Positions 28,161 through 39,000 of a stretch of 64,000 nucleotides of DNA are shown here, piece by piece. A program made the position numbers and the translations under genes. How positions within the stretch are numbered: the stretch's first letter is position 1; every line of letters starts with the position of its first letter. The notes under the pieces were generated by a model. That model was not told the DNA's origin, made no database searches, and saw only the letters and a list, made by a program, of their open reading frames with translations. Source of the stretch: Cytophagales bacterium (GTDB lineage: Bacteria > Bacteroidota > Bacteroidia > Cytophagales > UBA9547); the NCBI GenBank assembly GCA_013297755.1, contig JAAFIH010000005.1:62001-126000 (forward strand). The letters are read 5' to 3'.

Positions 28161-28691
28161 TCAATAACATAGTGAATCCAAATCAAAGTTGTTGCCCGAG
28201 GTCAGATGTTTATATTTTAATTCTGAATTTTTGTCTTGAAAATAGTCTAGATTTTTAGGTTTAGTTGTGCCTTTAAATGTCTTATGTGAAAAGATTAATC
28301 CACGATATTTAATGTCAACTTCAGGATTATTGAGCATTCTTTTTGCAGTTCCACAGATATATTTACTTAATTCAAAACTTGCACGAACTTGTTTTATAGC
28401 TCCCGTTGGATTTGAAGATTTTAGTTCAACTATGAAAACAAATAAAGAGTCTGTTTTTGGGTATATCATTACTTTGTCAGATACTTTGCAAAGGTCTTCA
28501 ATTGATGTTTCAAAAAACGGGAAAATACTTGTGTTCCTTTTGTCAAGTTGCAAGCATAAAAAACTACCCGTCTTATTTATTTTCACGTTCTTACTTGTGC
28601 TATCTTGTAGAACAACATTGCCACCTGCAAAAGTATCCTTGAAATCAGATTTTATAATATCTGATATTTTTTGAAATATAGTGTCTGTCAT
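28161..28691 (-). CDS. Putative PD-(D/E)XK nuclease-like partner of the upstream AAA ATPase
   Basis: 176 residues, no signal or membrane segment. The region CKVSDKVMIYPKTDSLFVFIVELKSSN has the spacing of a PD-(D/E)XK core: Asp72, then Glu89-x-Lys91 on a hydrophobic strand, and Gln101 in the following helix (GAIKQVRASFELSKYI). The leading Pro of the motif is not present. It starts 2 bases after the stop of the ATPase gene at 28694, so the two are translated together. An effector role in a defence module is inferred; the family is not recognised. Confidence 0.6.
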   Translation of the reverse strand: MTDTIFQKISDIIKSDFKDTFAGGNVVLQDSTSKNVKINKTGSFLCLQLDKRNTSIFPFFETSIEDLCKVSDKVMIYPKTDSLFVFIVELKSSNPTGAIKQVRASFELSKYICGTAKRMLNNPEVDIKYRGLIFSHKTFKGTTKPKNLDYFQDKNSELKYKHLTSGNNFDLDSLCY

Positions 28692-28693
28692 TT

Positions 28694-30070
28694 CTATTCA
28701 AGGTCATCGTTGAAAATTAAAGCCTGAGAACGTTCGTTTAGTTCATTGATTACGTTGTCAATTGTTTCAACCTCAAAGCCAGTTTCTGAAACTTCCAAAG
28801 CCACAGATTTGCGAGTGTTATAATGAAATAAAATTGCACCTACTTTGCTATGTGTTAATAATGTGTCGTCAGCATAATTATACTTTTTAGCAAAATTAGG
28901 TTTGCTCTTTAGCATAATTAAGTTGTTGAGTTCTCTTATAATGTAGTCGCTATGAGTACTTATCAAAACCTTAAATCCATTATTTACAATTTTTGCAATA
29001 ATTCTAGCAATAATTACTTGATTATCAGGATGTAGATTTAACTCTGGTTCGTCAATGATTATGAAATCACCTTTTGTTGCTAGATGTCTAAAATAAATAA
29101 CTAAGTTAGATAATGATTTTACAACCGAAGCAGTAAGGTGGATTGGCAATTTTAAAGACTTTGCTTTGTCGGGTTTAAATTGAACATCGCCTTCTTTTGA
29201 AATTAGAACTTGACCCTTCAAAATTTCCTTTTCTATTTCGTCAGCGAAATGCTCAAATTCACTATTGTTTTTCTCGAAATTATTTAAGTCTTCTGAAATT
29301 TCAAGGCTATCCCTTACAGGCGAAGGGTATCTTGTTGCACGTCTTTTTATTAAATCAAATGGGTCGTCATCCTTGCCTACATCTTTTAATTCGAGTAATT
29401 TGTCAACTAAAACATTTCTTTTGAGGGATAGTTCTTTAGAGAATATATTGATTGCTATTCTTTCTGCAGGTGCTATGTAAGTTTTAGGAAAAATAAAATC
29501 TATCAAAATGCTGAATATCCTGTCAGCAATAAAATCAAGAAGTATGGTAGTTGGTACTTCGTGTTTATTTGTATTTGCTATATTTTCGTTTTCAATTAGA
29601 ATACAGGTTATGGTTGATGAGTTTACTTCTTTTACAATTTTTACAGAAACACTATTTCTTATACCTATTTCTTGACTAATTTTTTCAGCAAGTATTTTAG
29701 TGCTTAAATCTGAAATTTCTCCGAGTTCAATTTTTATTTCTGTTTTTGAAAATGTTGCCTCATCAGAGGCGAAAACTTTTGGAATCTGCTTTATATAACT
29801 TTTTCCTATGGCATTCAAGTAAGATGCACTGTTTTCTGTTAGAAGGTCAATTATATCTAATTCTATCTGTCCCTTCTCCATTAAATTTTTAATTTCATCT
29901 GCTACCTTTCTTGATTTTGGAAGCTCTGAACGAAATTTCATAAGTCCATAAATTGCATAGGCTACATAAGTTTTGCCTGTGTTGTTGGGGCCACAAAGAA
30001 TTATCAAGTCTTTATTCAAGTCTAATTCTACATTTTTCACATAACCCAACTCTTTAAAATTTACTTTCAT
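28694..30070 (-). CDS. AAA family ATPase (AAA_21/OLD-like, ABC-type fold)
   Basis: 458 residues. Walker A GPNNTGKT (27-34) follows an N-terminal strand MKVNFKELGYVKNVELDL, typical of SMC/RecF-like ATPases. Walker B with the D-loop is FIIIDEPELNLHPDNQ, followed by the switch His in LISTHSDYIIREL. A helical insertion fills the middle. There is no TOPRIM domain after the ATPase, unlike OLD nucleases. With the 176-residue partner it forms a two-gene operon of the kind seen in many antiphage modules (Septu, Gabija, PARIS have a similar layout but different effectors). Assignment to a named system is not possible from this. Confidence 0.85.
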   Translation of the reverse strand: MKVNFKELGYVKNVELDLNKDLIILCGPNNTGKTYVAYAIYGLMKFRSELPKSRKVADEIKNLMEKGQIELDIIDLLTENSASYLNAIGKSYIKQIPKVFASDEATFSKTEIKIELGEISDLSTKILAEKISQEIGIRNSVSVKIVKEVNSSTITCILIENENIANTNKHEVPTTILLDFIADRIFSILIDFIFPKTYIAPAERIAINIFSKELSLKRNVLVDKLLELKDVGKDDDPFDLIKRRATRYPSPVRDSLEISEDLNNFEKNNSEFEHFADEIEKEILKGQVLISKEGDVQFKPDKAKSLKLPIHLTASVVKSLSNLVIYFRHLATKGDFIIIDEPELNLHPDNQVIIARIIAKIVNNGFKVLISTHSDYIIRELNNLIMLKSKPNFAKKYNYADDTLLTHSKVGAILFHYNTRKSVALEVSETGFEVETIDNVINELNERSQALIFNDDLE

Positions 30071-30232
30071 GTTGGTTGATAATAAGTGTAAATTTATTCA
30101 AATAATTGATAATTAATCTTAATTTTTACTAAGAAAGTTGACTCTAATAAAAACTTTAGTCGAATAAATTTCTAATTTTTTTAAGAATTAAAATTGAAAA
30201 CACCAAAAAATTTGCCTTATTGATATACAGAA

Positions 30233-31891
30233 TTATTTTGTAATATTACCCTCTGTAAGAATTTTTTTGTATTTGGCATCGTCTTTAAACAACTCCAAGG
30301 CGGCTTTTATATCCAAATCGCTATCAAAAGAGGCTTCTATTTCGCCTTTATGCAAATAATATCTTGAGACAATATCTGATTCTAAAATTTCGATAATTTC
30401 AGACTTAAATTTTTGTAAATCGCTTTCTTTGTTATGGTATATTTTTAGTTTCAGTTGGTCGATAGCCTCTTTTATACCATCATAGTATTTTTCTTTTTTA
30501 GAGTTTTCTATTAAATCTTCCAATTCTGTTTCAACTTTTGTTTTGTAATCATAGTCTTTGCCACTCAACCATTTTATAAAAGAATCATATTCAGCGTCTG
30601 TAAGTTTAAAATCTTTGGCAGAAGCTATTTTTGGGTGGTTATAAAAATATTGTGTGGCATAATCAAAAATTAAATTTTTGGTTATAAGGCTTTGAGTTAT
30701 AGCTGCTATGTCTAGCTTTTGTACTTTTATATCAGGGTTTATACCTGCACCATCGTATACTTTTCTGCCATTTTGAGTTTTAAATTCTCTACGTAGACTG
30801 TCTGCTATTTTTATTGCAGAACCATCCTCTTTTTTCTTTGAATAGTCAATAGCTTGTATGCAACGTCCACTTGGGATATAATATTTGGCAGTTGTTACCT
30901 TGAGTTGAGAATTATACGAAAGTGGTCTGGTGGCTTGCACAAGGCCTTTTCCAAATGTTTTTTCGCCAATAAGTATGCCTCTATCGTAGTCTTGTAATAC
31001 GCCAGAAACTATTTCAGAGGCAGAGGCACTATGGTCGCTTGTCAGAATAATGATAGGAATAGTAAGATCAGTTGGAGTGTCCAAAGCATAGTAAGTTTTA
31101 TTCCATTCTACAACTTTACCTTTGGTATTTACAACCTCTTTTTCTTTGGGTATAAAAATGTTTACAATATTTACAGCCTCGTTGAGCAGCCCTCCTGGGT
31201 TGTCTCTAAGGTCGAAAATCAATTTTTTGGCTCCCATTTCTTTCAATTTAATAACAGCATTTCTTACATCTTTGGAAGCATCTGTGGTAAAATCTGTAAG
31301 ATGAAAATAACCAACTTCATTGTTTACCATACCCATATAAGGTATACTTTCAATTTTAATTTTTTTACGTGTCAATTCTATTTCGATGGGAGCTTTGGTA
31401 TTGTATCTATTGATAGTCATTTTAAAAGAAGTACCAGCCTGACCTTTGAGCAATTTACTAATCTCAGATGTGCTTTTGTCTTTCATCTCTTTTCCATCAA
31501 TTTGTAATATTTCGTCCCCAATTTTAAGACCTGCCAAATGTGCAGGATAACCCTCATAAGGCATCAAAACTATATTTTTATTTCCTTTTCGGCCAATTAC
31601 AGCCCCAATACCAGCATATTGGCCAGTAGTCATGGTTCGATAGTCTTCTATATCGTCTTCGGCAATATAGTTAGTATAAGGATCTAGGGATTCGAGCATG
31701 GCATTTATTCCAGCATTTATTACTGTTGTAGGATTTATTTCGTCTACATAATAGGTATTTACTTCTTTGAACAGGGTAGCAAAAATGTCTAAGTTTTTGG
31801 CAATTTCAAAATACTTTTCATTGGCCTGTTGAAAAGCAAAAAAAGTTAATCCTACTGCGATTATTGCAATTATTATTTTTATTTTTTTCAT
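30233..31891 (-). CDS. Carboxy-terminal processing peptidase (S41 family)
   Basis: 552 residues. An N-terminal hydrophobic anchor (about 4-20) directs it to the periplasm. A PDZ domain (about 90-180) contains MPYEGYPAHLAGLKIGDEILQIDG. The protease core has LIFDLRDNPGGLL, the serine cluster SDHSASASEIVSG (285-297) and the general-base Lys315 in GEKTFGKGLVQ. The C-terminal 150 residues are helical, as in Bacteroidota tail-specific proteases. It degrades or trims periplasmic proteins from their C-terminal ends. It lies downstream of rnpA with a MITE copy between them. Confidence 0.94.
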   Translation of the reverse strand: MKKIKIIIAIIAVGLTFFAFQQANEKYFEIAKNLDIFATLFKEVNTYYVDEINPTTVINAGINAMLESLDPYTNYIAEDDIEDYRTMTTGQYAGIGAVIGRKGNKNIVLMPYEGYPAHLAGLKIGDEILQIDGKEMKDKSTSEISKLLKGQAGTSFKMTINRYNTKAPIEIELTRKKIKIESIPYMGMVNNEVGYFHLTDFTTDASKDVRNAVIKLKEMGAKKLIFDLRDNPGGLLNEAVNIVNIFIPKEKEVVNTKGKVVEWNKTYYALDTPTDLTIPIIILTSDHSASASEIVSGVLQDYDRGILIGEKTFGKGLVQATRPLSYNSQLKVTTAKYYIPSGRCIQAIDYSKKKEDGSAIKIADSLRREFKTQNGRKVYDGAGINPDIKVQKLDIAAITQSLITKNLIFDYATQYFYNHPKIASAKDFKLTDAEYDSFIKWLSGKDYDYKTKVETELEDLIENSKKEKYYDGIKEAIDQLKLKIYHNKESDLQKFKSEIIEILESDIVSRYYLHKGEIEASFDSDLDIKAALELFKDDAKYKKILTEGNITK

Positions 31892-32031
31892 TACTTTACT
31901 GATTAATTTTAAATAATATTTTTATAATTTTACTTGATACTTTAGAAATTAAAAATAAAAATTATTGACTATTTTATTACGCCTTTAGACTTTAAAAAAA
32001 CAAATATAAGCAAGTTTTTAAAATTATACTG

Positions 32032-32122
32032 CAATGTCGCCTACTAAAGCATTTTTTATTGCCTCTATCTTAGTCTTTCTTTAAAGGAGAAAGATAATTT
32101 GATTCTTAAGTAAACGACATTG
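32032..32122. mobile_element. MITE-like element family 1, copy B
   Basis: 91 bp. Left end CAATGTCGCCTACTAAAGC and right end CTTAAGTAAACGACATTG; the inner hairpin core reads TCTTTCTTTAAAGGAGAAAG. It lies 13 bases past the rnpA stop, between rnpA and the S41 peptidase gene, in the same orientation as copy A. Confidence 0.85.
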
Positions 32123-32134
32123 GATTATACTGAC

Positions 32135-32500
32135 CTATTTTTGATTGATTGACACTAGTTTTTGTAATATTAAAATCATTTTTTTTTCTATCTCAAGATA
32201 ACTTAAAATTTCTTTGTGAATGTAAATAAACGCAATTTGTAGTTTAGAGTTGCTTAATGGGCTCAAAATTTCTTTATTTTTACGATAACTTTCCCTAATC
32301 AGGCGTTTTATACGATTGCGATCTACTGCTTTTTTGAAAGTACGTTTGGGTACAGAAATTAAAACTTGATTAGTTTCAATTTCTACTCCTACACAATAGT
32401 AAGTTTTTAATGGAAAAGAAAAGATGTTTTGTGCATGAGCAAATAAGGTATTGATAATAATTTTTGATTTAATACGCTCTGATTTGCTAAATTTTAACAT
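32135..32500 (-). CDS. rnpA: Ribonuclease P protein component
   Basis: 121 residues. The central SVPKRTFKKAVDRNRIKRLIRESYR carries the family's RNR motif that binds the P RNA. The protein assists the RNA subunit in 5' maturation of tRNA precursors. The usual neighbours rpmH and yidC are absent, so the gene is detached from its common context here. Confidence 0.95.
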   Translation of the reverse strand: MLKFSKSERIKSKIIINTLFAHAQNIFSFPLKTYYCVGVEIETNQVLISVPKRTFKKAVDRNRIKRLIRESYRKNKEILSPLSNSKLQIAFIYIHKEILSYLEIEKKMILILQKLVSINQK

Positions 32501-32531
32501 AGTAATATGTTTGTTTTGACATCTATGTTTG

Positions 32532-32539
32532 CAAAATTA
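32532..32539 (-). promoter_or_regulatory. Possible -7 promoter box for rnpA (TAATTTTG)
   Basis: On the minus strand TAATTTTG fits TAnnTTTG and lies about 32 bases upstream of the rnpA ATG. The -33 box is not convincing. Confidence 0.35.
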
Positions 32540-32935
32540 CATTCAAATTTTATAAATTGCTATTGTTTTGTCTATGTGTTATTTTATGAGAAACTATTTA
32601 ATAGTAACAAAACCAAGTATTAGTTAGAGATAAATACTAAAAAATCCTTTCTTTTGATTCCTTTATAGCAAAAAGAAAGTTTTGAGTAAGTCAATTTTAT
32701 TGAGATTAGGGTTAATTTTTAAGAATAGCACCAATTTTATTTAAAATATAATTACCAAAACGCAATTACTTGAGTTTATTTTTTTTAGTGAAAGTTAGGT
32801 TTTATAAAGCCAATATGAATATTGATAGTAGTTCTAATAAATAAACATATCAAAATCCAAAAAATTACTTTTTGAGATTTTGTGATTGATTTAAGTCTTG
32901 GAATTAAAAAACATTTTGATTTATAAATTTTAAAT

Positions 32936-33023
32936 CAATATTGTTTTAAGCATTTTTTACTGCCTCTATCTTAGTCTTTCTTCTAGGGAGAAAAATAATA
33001 TGATTATTATCTAAACAACATTG
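32936..33023. mobile_element. MITE-like element family 1, copy C (degenerate)
   Basis: 88 bp. Left end CAATATTGTTTTAAGC, right end CTAAACAACATTG, inner core CTTTCTTCTAGGGAGAAAAA. It is more diverged than copies A and B but has the same internal TGCCTCTATCTTAGTC. It occupies the right part of a 537-base gap that otherwise holds nothing seen, and ends 15 bases from the stop of the giant adhesin gene. Confidence 0.75.
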
Positions 33024-33037
33024 GATTTTAAATCAGT

Positions 33038-36000
33038 TTATTTTCTTCTTAATTCAAAAAAGCCTTTCAACATTTCTTCGCCTTGGCTGAAATAAAAATA
33101 ATATGTGCCATCTTGTAATTTGTTTTGGCTAGCATTACCATCAAAATCGTTTTGATAATTTTCGGTTGTGTATTTTATAATGCCATATTTATCCATCACA
33201 GTAAATTTGTTTGTCAATTTTGGATTTATGCCTTTGATTATAAAAAGGTCGTTTTTGCCATCATCGTTTGGTGTAAGCAAGTTGGCAGCTTCTAGGGCTT
33301 GTGGTTTTTTTAGAAAAACCATATAGTCTTCGGTTTCGCCCACTACACCTTCGTCTAGGCAACTTTCGCTTGGGCTTATTTTGCTGGTTTTCATGCTTAT
33401 ACGTATTCTTCGTGGACCTTCGTATTTATCGTTATTTCTGATGGCCATGCTGTTGATTTCATATAAATTGGTGGCTTCAGAGGATGCTCTTATAAAATCA
33501 TCAGGGTCGTTGTAGCTACCATTGTTGTCGTAATCTATCCAAAGAGCAAAAAATATCAAAGCCGATGTATTGGCTGATACTGTGGCACCAATTTTGAAAT
33601 TGTAGGGATTGCCCATAATTAAGGTATCTATTTTGCCAGAGGCAGTAAAATCGCTAAAACCTCCATTACAGGATTTATCGGTTTTATCTTTGGCCCCATC
33701 GTTTATTCTTTTGCCAAAATTGAAAGTTGAAATAAATGTTTTGTTGCAATTTGTAACAGCTGGTGGGCACTCCAAAGTAGCCAAAGTTTGAGCCAACTGA
33801 GCTAGTGCTGCCGCTTGCGAATCTACTGTCAATAGCAGTGATATTTGATTCGTTTTCGATAAATTACCCAAGTCATCGTATACTTTGCAAATGATATCGC
33901 CAATATATACCCTATTGCTATCGTTGGGGTTTGGCAAAGTTATTTCTGCGTTGGTAGGAAACACAATGCTTACTTTTGGTTTGAGTGTATCCAATGGATT
34001 TACCCAATTTATCATGCGAGGCACCAAAGTACTTGGGCGATAGCTCCACACATATTTATAACCAGGTATTTGGGTAGATTGAAATGTAGATTGCACACCT
34101 TTGAACATACTTCGACTGCCAAACATACCTATCAAAGTTGTAGTTTTGATACCTGTGCTTGTGCTAAGTACAGTTATCAAGGCACTATCTGCTGCTAGAT
34201 AATTGTTGTTGCCAGGTTGTTTTAGTTTTATAAATGTAACACCATCGGTTTTGCCATTCATCAGTAATCCTGTGTTTTTTACAATATTTGTATCTAAACT
34301 CGATACTTCTATGGGCAAACCACTGGTAGCATTGGCTGTAAGGGTTACGCTTTCGCCTGTTTTTACTCTTGCAAACGAATTGAAACCTACTATAGTCTGC
34401 GTAGCTGGATTTATTTTGAGGCTGCCATCAATATAGGCAAAATCATAATTATTGTCTTCGGCTTGGCTATACACTACTGGATAGGTTTCGGGCTGCACAG
34501 GGCTTGAGCGAATGGCTATGGTTTGGCCTATGGGCAATTTATTGATAACTCCAATTTGGTCGGAGCCTTTGTAGCCTACTATATTAAAAGCCAAAATAGG
34601 ATTAGGCTGATTATACATACGCTGAAATCTGCTACCAATCACTGTTAGTATTGCTTTGGTAATGGAAAGTGTGCCAGCTACTGTTTGCAAATCGTAGTTG
34701 GGTGGCACAGCTCCTAATATTTGTACAAAAATGGGATAAGTGCCCACGTTAGCAAACTGGTTGGCATTGACATTGGCAAAAGCTATCAACTGGTCGCCAT
34801 TGAGCAACCCCGAAACTGAGGCATTGAAAAAAGGAGGGTTGGCCGTGCCATACACTCTTGTATAATCCAAGGCTTGTACAGTAATTGTATTTTTTTTAAT
34901 CGTAAGCTCTCCTACCACTGTCGTAAAAATATATTTGTTAATATCTGCTCCCTGTATTTGGGGGGTAAGTGAATAATTGTTTCCAATAGGGCTGTTCAAA
35001 GACGCATTTGATTTTATAGTTACTATAATTTTGTCATTGGGATCTATGGTACCTATGGTCGAAAAAGTATAATTTCCTTCGGCTTCGCCATATTTTCTAG
35101 TGAAATTATCGGCCAGTATTGTTACAGGAATTAGCGGTGGAATTACTGTAGCTATATTTAATGTACCATTTGAAGTTGATAGATTATAATTGTCTAATCC
35201 TGTACCAGAAACCGAAGGTGTAATCAGATAAGAACCAGTGGTAGACACATCGGGGGCATTGGTTGTAAAACTTACTTGGATATCATCAGAGCCCACTTTG
35301 CCTATGATGACAGGCGTAAATTCAAATGGAGTAGTGTTGTTGGCCAATCTAGTTTGATTGGCTGCTGTTACACTTAAAGGTGCTTTGGTAATAGATAGAG
35401 TACCCAATACTGTTACATAGCCATATTTGAGGGCATCAGAGCCACTTATTATAGGATAAATGGGGTAGTCGCCAATGGGAGATTCTGCTGTGGCATCTGT
35501 TCTATAACTAACATATACATAAGGTTCAGTGGGTTTTACTCCTACCATCCTGCCCGAAAACGATGGATTGACTTGGCCATACACTTTTGTAAAGTTGGCT
35601 CCTACCAACGAAACTGCTGGTTTGATGTATAAAACCCCAGGAAATAGCACCAAAGAATAAAAATTGAGGTCTAATCCTGCAATTTCGGGTATGATATTCA
35701 ACTTATTGGTATCGTTTGGCACTGCTTCTGTATCAAAGGTAATACTGGCATTGGCACCAGGCAACAATCCTAGAATGGTGTGTGGAAATGTAACTGGTAT
35801 GGCCTGACCTTTGGCAATGGTGTAATCAAAAGTACGCACAATTAAGCGTCTGGTACGAATGGTAAGCCCAGCCACAGTGTTTGAAAAGAGGCTATACCTG
35901 TTGGCATCTAACCCTGTAATAGAGGCCAAAATTGGATAAACTCCAAAGTTGGATTGTGCGTTGGTATTGGTATAATAAAACATGGATACTCTACCAAATG

Positions 36001-39000
36001 CAGGATTGATACCCAGCACTGTGCCATCAAATATAGGATCTGGGCTGCCATATTCTCTAGATACATTGAGGCCACGTACAGTTAGCACTTGTGGCGATAC
36101 TACTTGCAAAGTACCAGGTAAAGTTGTGAGTATATAATTGCTTAGGGTTGCTCCTGTAACCAAAGGATTGATAAAAAAATCTCCAACAGTGTTTGTGTTT
36201 GTAGCATTGGTAAAATAACTAATATTTAAACTTTCGCCAAGAGCCAAACCAGTAATATTGCTTTTATAACTAGAAAGTAATGGTAAAGTAGAATTTTGAA
36301 AAACAGTTGTATCTCTTACTTTCACGGTAAGTAATGCAGGATTTACAGTTATGGTGTAATCTTTGGAACTGGCACAGCTACTAATATTGCTGGTTATTGT
36401 AAAATTATATTCGTTTTTTAAATTAGGAATACCAGTGATAGAACCTAATGTTAAACTTAAACCAAGTGGGATATCGCCAGAAGTAATACTATAATTAAGC
36501 CCGCTCATTGTGCTTAATTGTGATTGGTAGAATTGCCCGTAAGTTGCACTAGAAGGTATATTTAAAAGACTAGGTATACCCAAAACTGTAACTGTTTTAG
36601 TTACAGAACTTACACATCCTTTTGCATTATCGCCAGAAATGGTATAAGTAGTAGTGTTAGATATATTAAAAAAAATATCGTTAGTTATACCACCAGTAAA
36701 AGTATAATTTAAGGCTCCTAGAACTGATAATTTTGCTTTTTCGCCTTCGCAAACTAAATCTTTCGTATTTAGATCAAAAGTTATTTCAGGAGTAAGTTCT
36801 ACCGAAATATTTATATCTGTTGATCTTGCAGAGCAATTACTTGTATTTTTACCTTGCACAAAATATTTTCCAGAAATAGTTGGACGAATTTCAATAGAGG
36901 CAGTATTGAAAGTATTACCTTCAGGGGTTTGCCACAAATAAGTATCGCCACCAAACCCCAAAAATGTAATAGGTTGTCCCTTGCATACAGTAGTAGGACT
37001 TGCAGTACCACTAATAGTGGGGAGAGGTAGGATAGTAATAGTAGCTATGCCTGAAAGTGTTTTTATGCAAGTAATACCAAAATCAATCAAATCGGCAGTA
37101 ATATAAAAACCAGTGGTAGAAGTTAAGGTTGGAGTAGATACAGTAAATGCACTTTCGCCTACAAATGTAAGAGGCCCTGCTATTTTGGTATGGTTGCTGT
37201 TATATACATTATAAGCCACATTGGCTTGTATAATTCCATTTTTATCTTTTATTAACTGAGAACCACCAACAGTAATCACTGCCACACCAGACCCACAAAT
37301 TGATGTGGTACCTAGTACAGGATAATCGTTGAAATCTACATAACCTGATACAGGAAATTTATAGGTAGGCATTATAATAGAATTTGTTGAAATTTCTATA
37401 TCTCCAATTTGCTCGCATATTACAAAACCTGAGAAACTAACTACCAAATCAAAAGTCGAATTTGCAGCTATTGTCAATGGTGTATTAATATTAATTTCAT
37501 AACCATCTGAATTACTACCAATATTATTTATTACCAAGGCATCATTACCATTATGTATTCTAAATGTTCTTACAACTGAGCCATTTATAAGTCTTGTGCC
37601 AAAATCATTGTTTAATGCAATGGATGTAGTAGTAGAATTATTGGCGATTAAGTTGCCATTGCCCGTAACCGAAAATGTAGCATTTGAAACAGTTGGACAT
37701 ATATTTTCAAATTTATTTTGCCCACCAATAACCCAGTTTGAAAATCTATCTACAAGGCTGAAATTTGTGAGGGTACTATTTAGATTTCTTGTACTTCTAT
37801 CAAACAATATATTTTGCCCTGTATTGGTGCCATAAGCCAAGTGTTGATTAAAATTATAATGTAATGCCAATCCAGGAAAAGTATTTTGTAAATTACAATT
37901 ATTTTTGTCTAATATTTCAGAACTATTTAATGCTCTGTTCCAAATTCTGACCTCATCCATTATTATATTTGAAGCCATTGATAGATTAGAAGCATAAGTA
38001 CCTAATTGCAAAGTACCAGATGATGGTAGATTTAAAACACCAGTATAAGTTTTTGTGTCTGCTAATCCGCTATTGATATAAACTTCCATTGTTTTGGTGC
38101 TTCCTCTATAAACAAATGCTAGATGATTGAATGAATTTGAGGGCAAATTGATATTTGTTATCCAATCTTCTGCCGAAAAACGATTGATTTTAATATTATT
38201 TGTGCTTCCGTCTATACCAAAAGTTACCATTTGGTCGGGTTGATTGGCAGTACCAAACCACCCAAACCAACGATCGCCTGATTGATTAGTTACATTGTTT
38301 ACCCACATTTCTACCGAAAAATCACTGTTTCCAGTGGGCATACCCGTAGAGTAATTTGTATTAGTATAATCATCTATACCGTCAAAAATAAGGGCGGTGC
38401 CTGCTGTGGTAAATGTAGCGGCTATCTGAAAGCTATAAGCTGGTGCATTCATATCGCTAGAATTGATAACTACATTGGATGAATAACTTCCAGGTAAAAC
38501 ACTAAAAAACTTACCAATATATAAATTTACTGACCCGTTGGGCAAAATAATATCGCTAGAAAGAGTGAACGTAAAAGCACTGCTACCGCCACCTATCACT
38601 ACTGTCGGACTCGTAATTGTTACGGTTTCTAAACCTGTATTTCGAAGTTCGAAAACACCAGCTATAGCATCGCCATCTACTATGCCCATATCGGTGCCAT
38701 TTGTGGTGGTGGCTAAGGTTTGGTTGGTATTTATTAATAAATTATTTTTGAAAACACGTAAGTCTGTATATAAAAAATTACCACAAATAGAATTTATAAA
38801 AGAATTGTCTTCTACAAAATTTGAAGTAGTGCCAGTACGCTCAAAACCATTCATAGCTGCTAAAAAAGAACTACTTACACGATTGATAACATGGGTAATA
38901 TTTGTATTATTGCTATTAGCAAAACCTTGGTTAAAATCATAATTTATCACAAGTCCGTTTGCAGATTGGTTAGTTACTTGGCAAGCACTCCTAGATTGCA

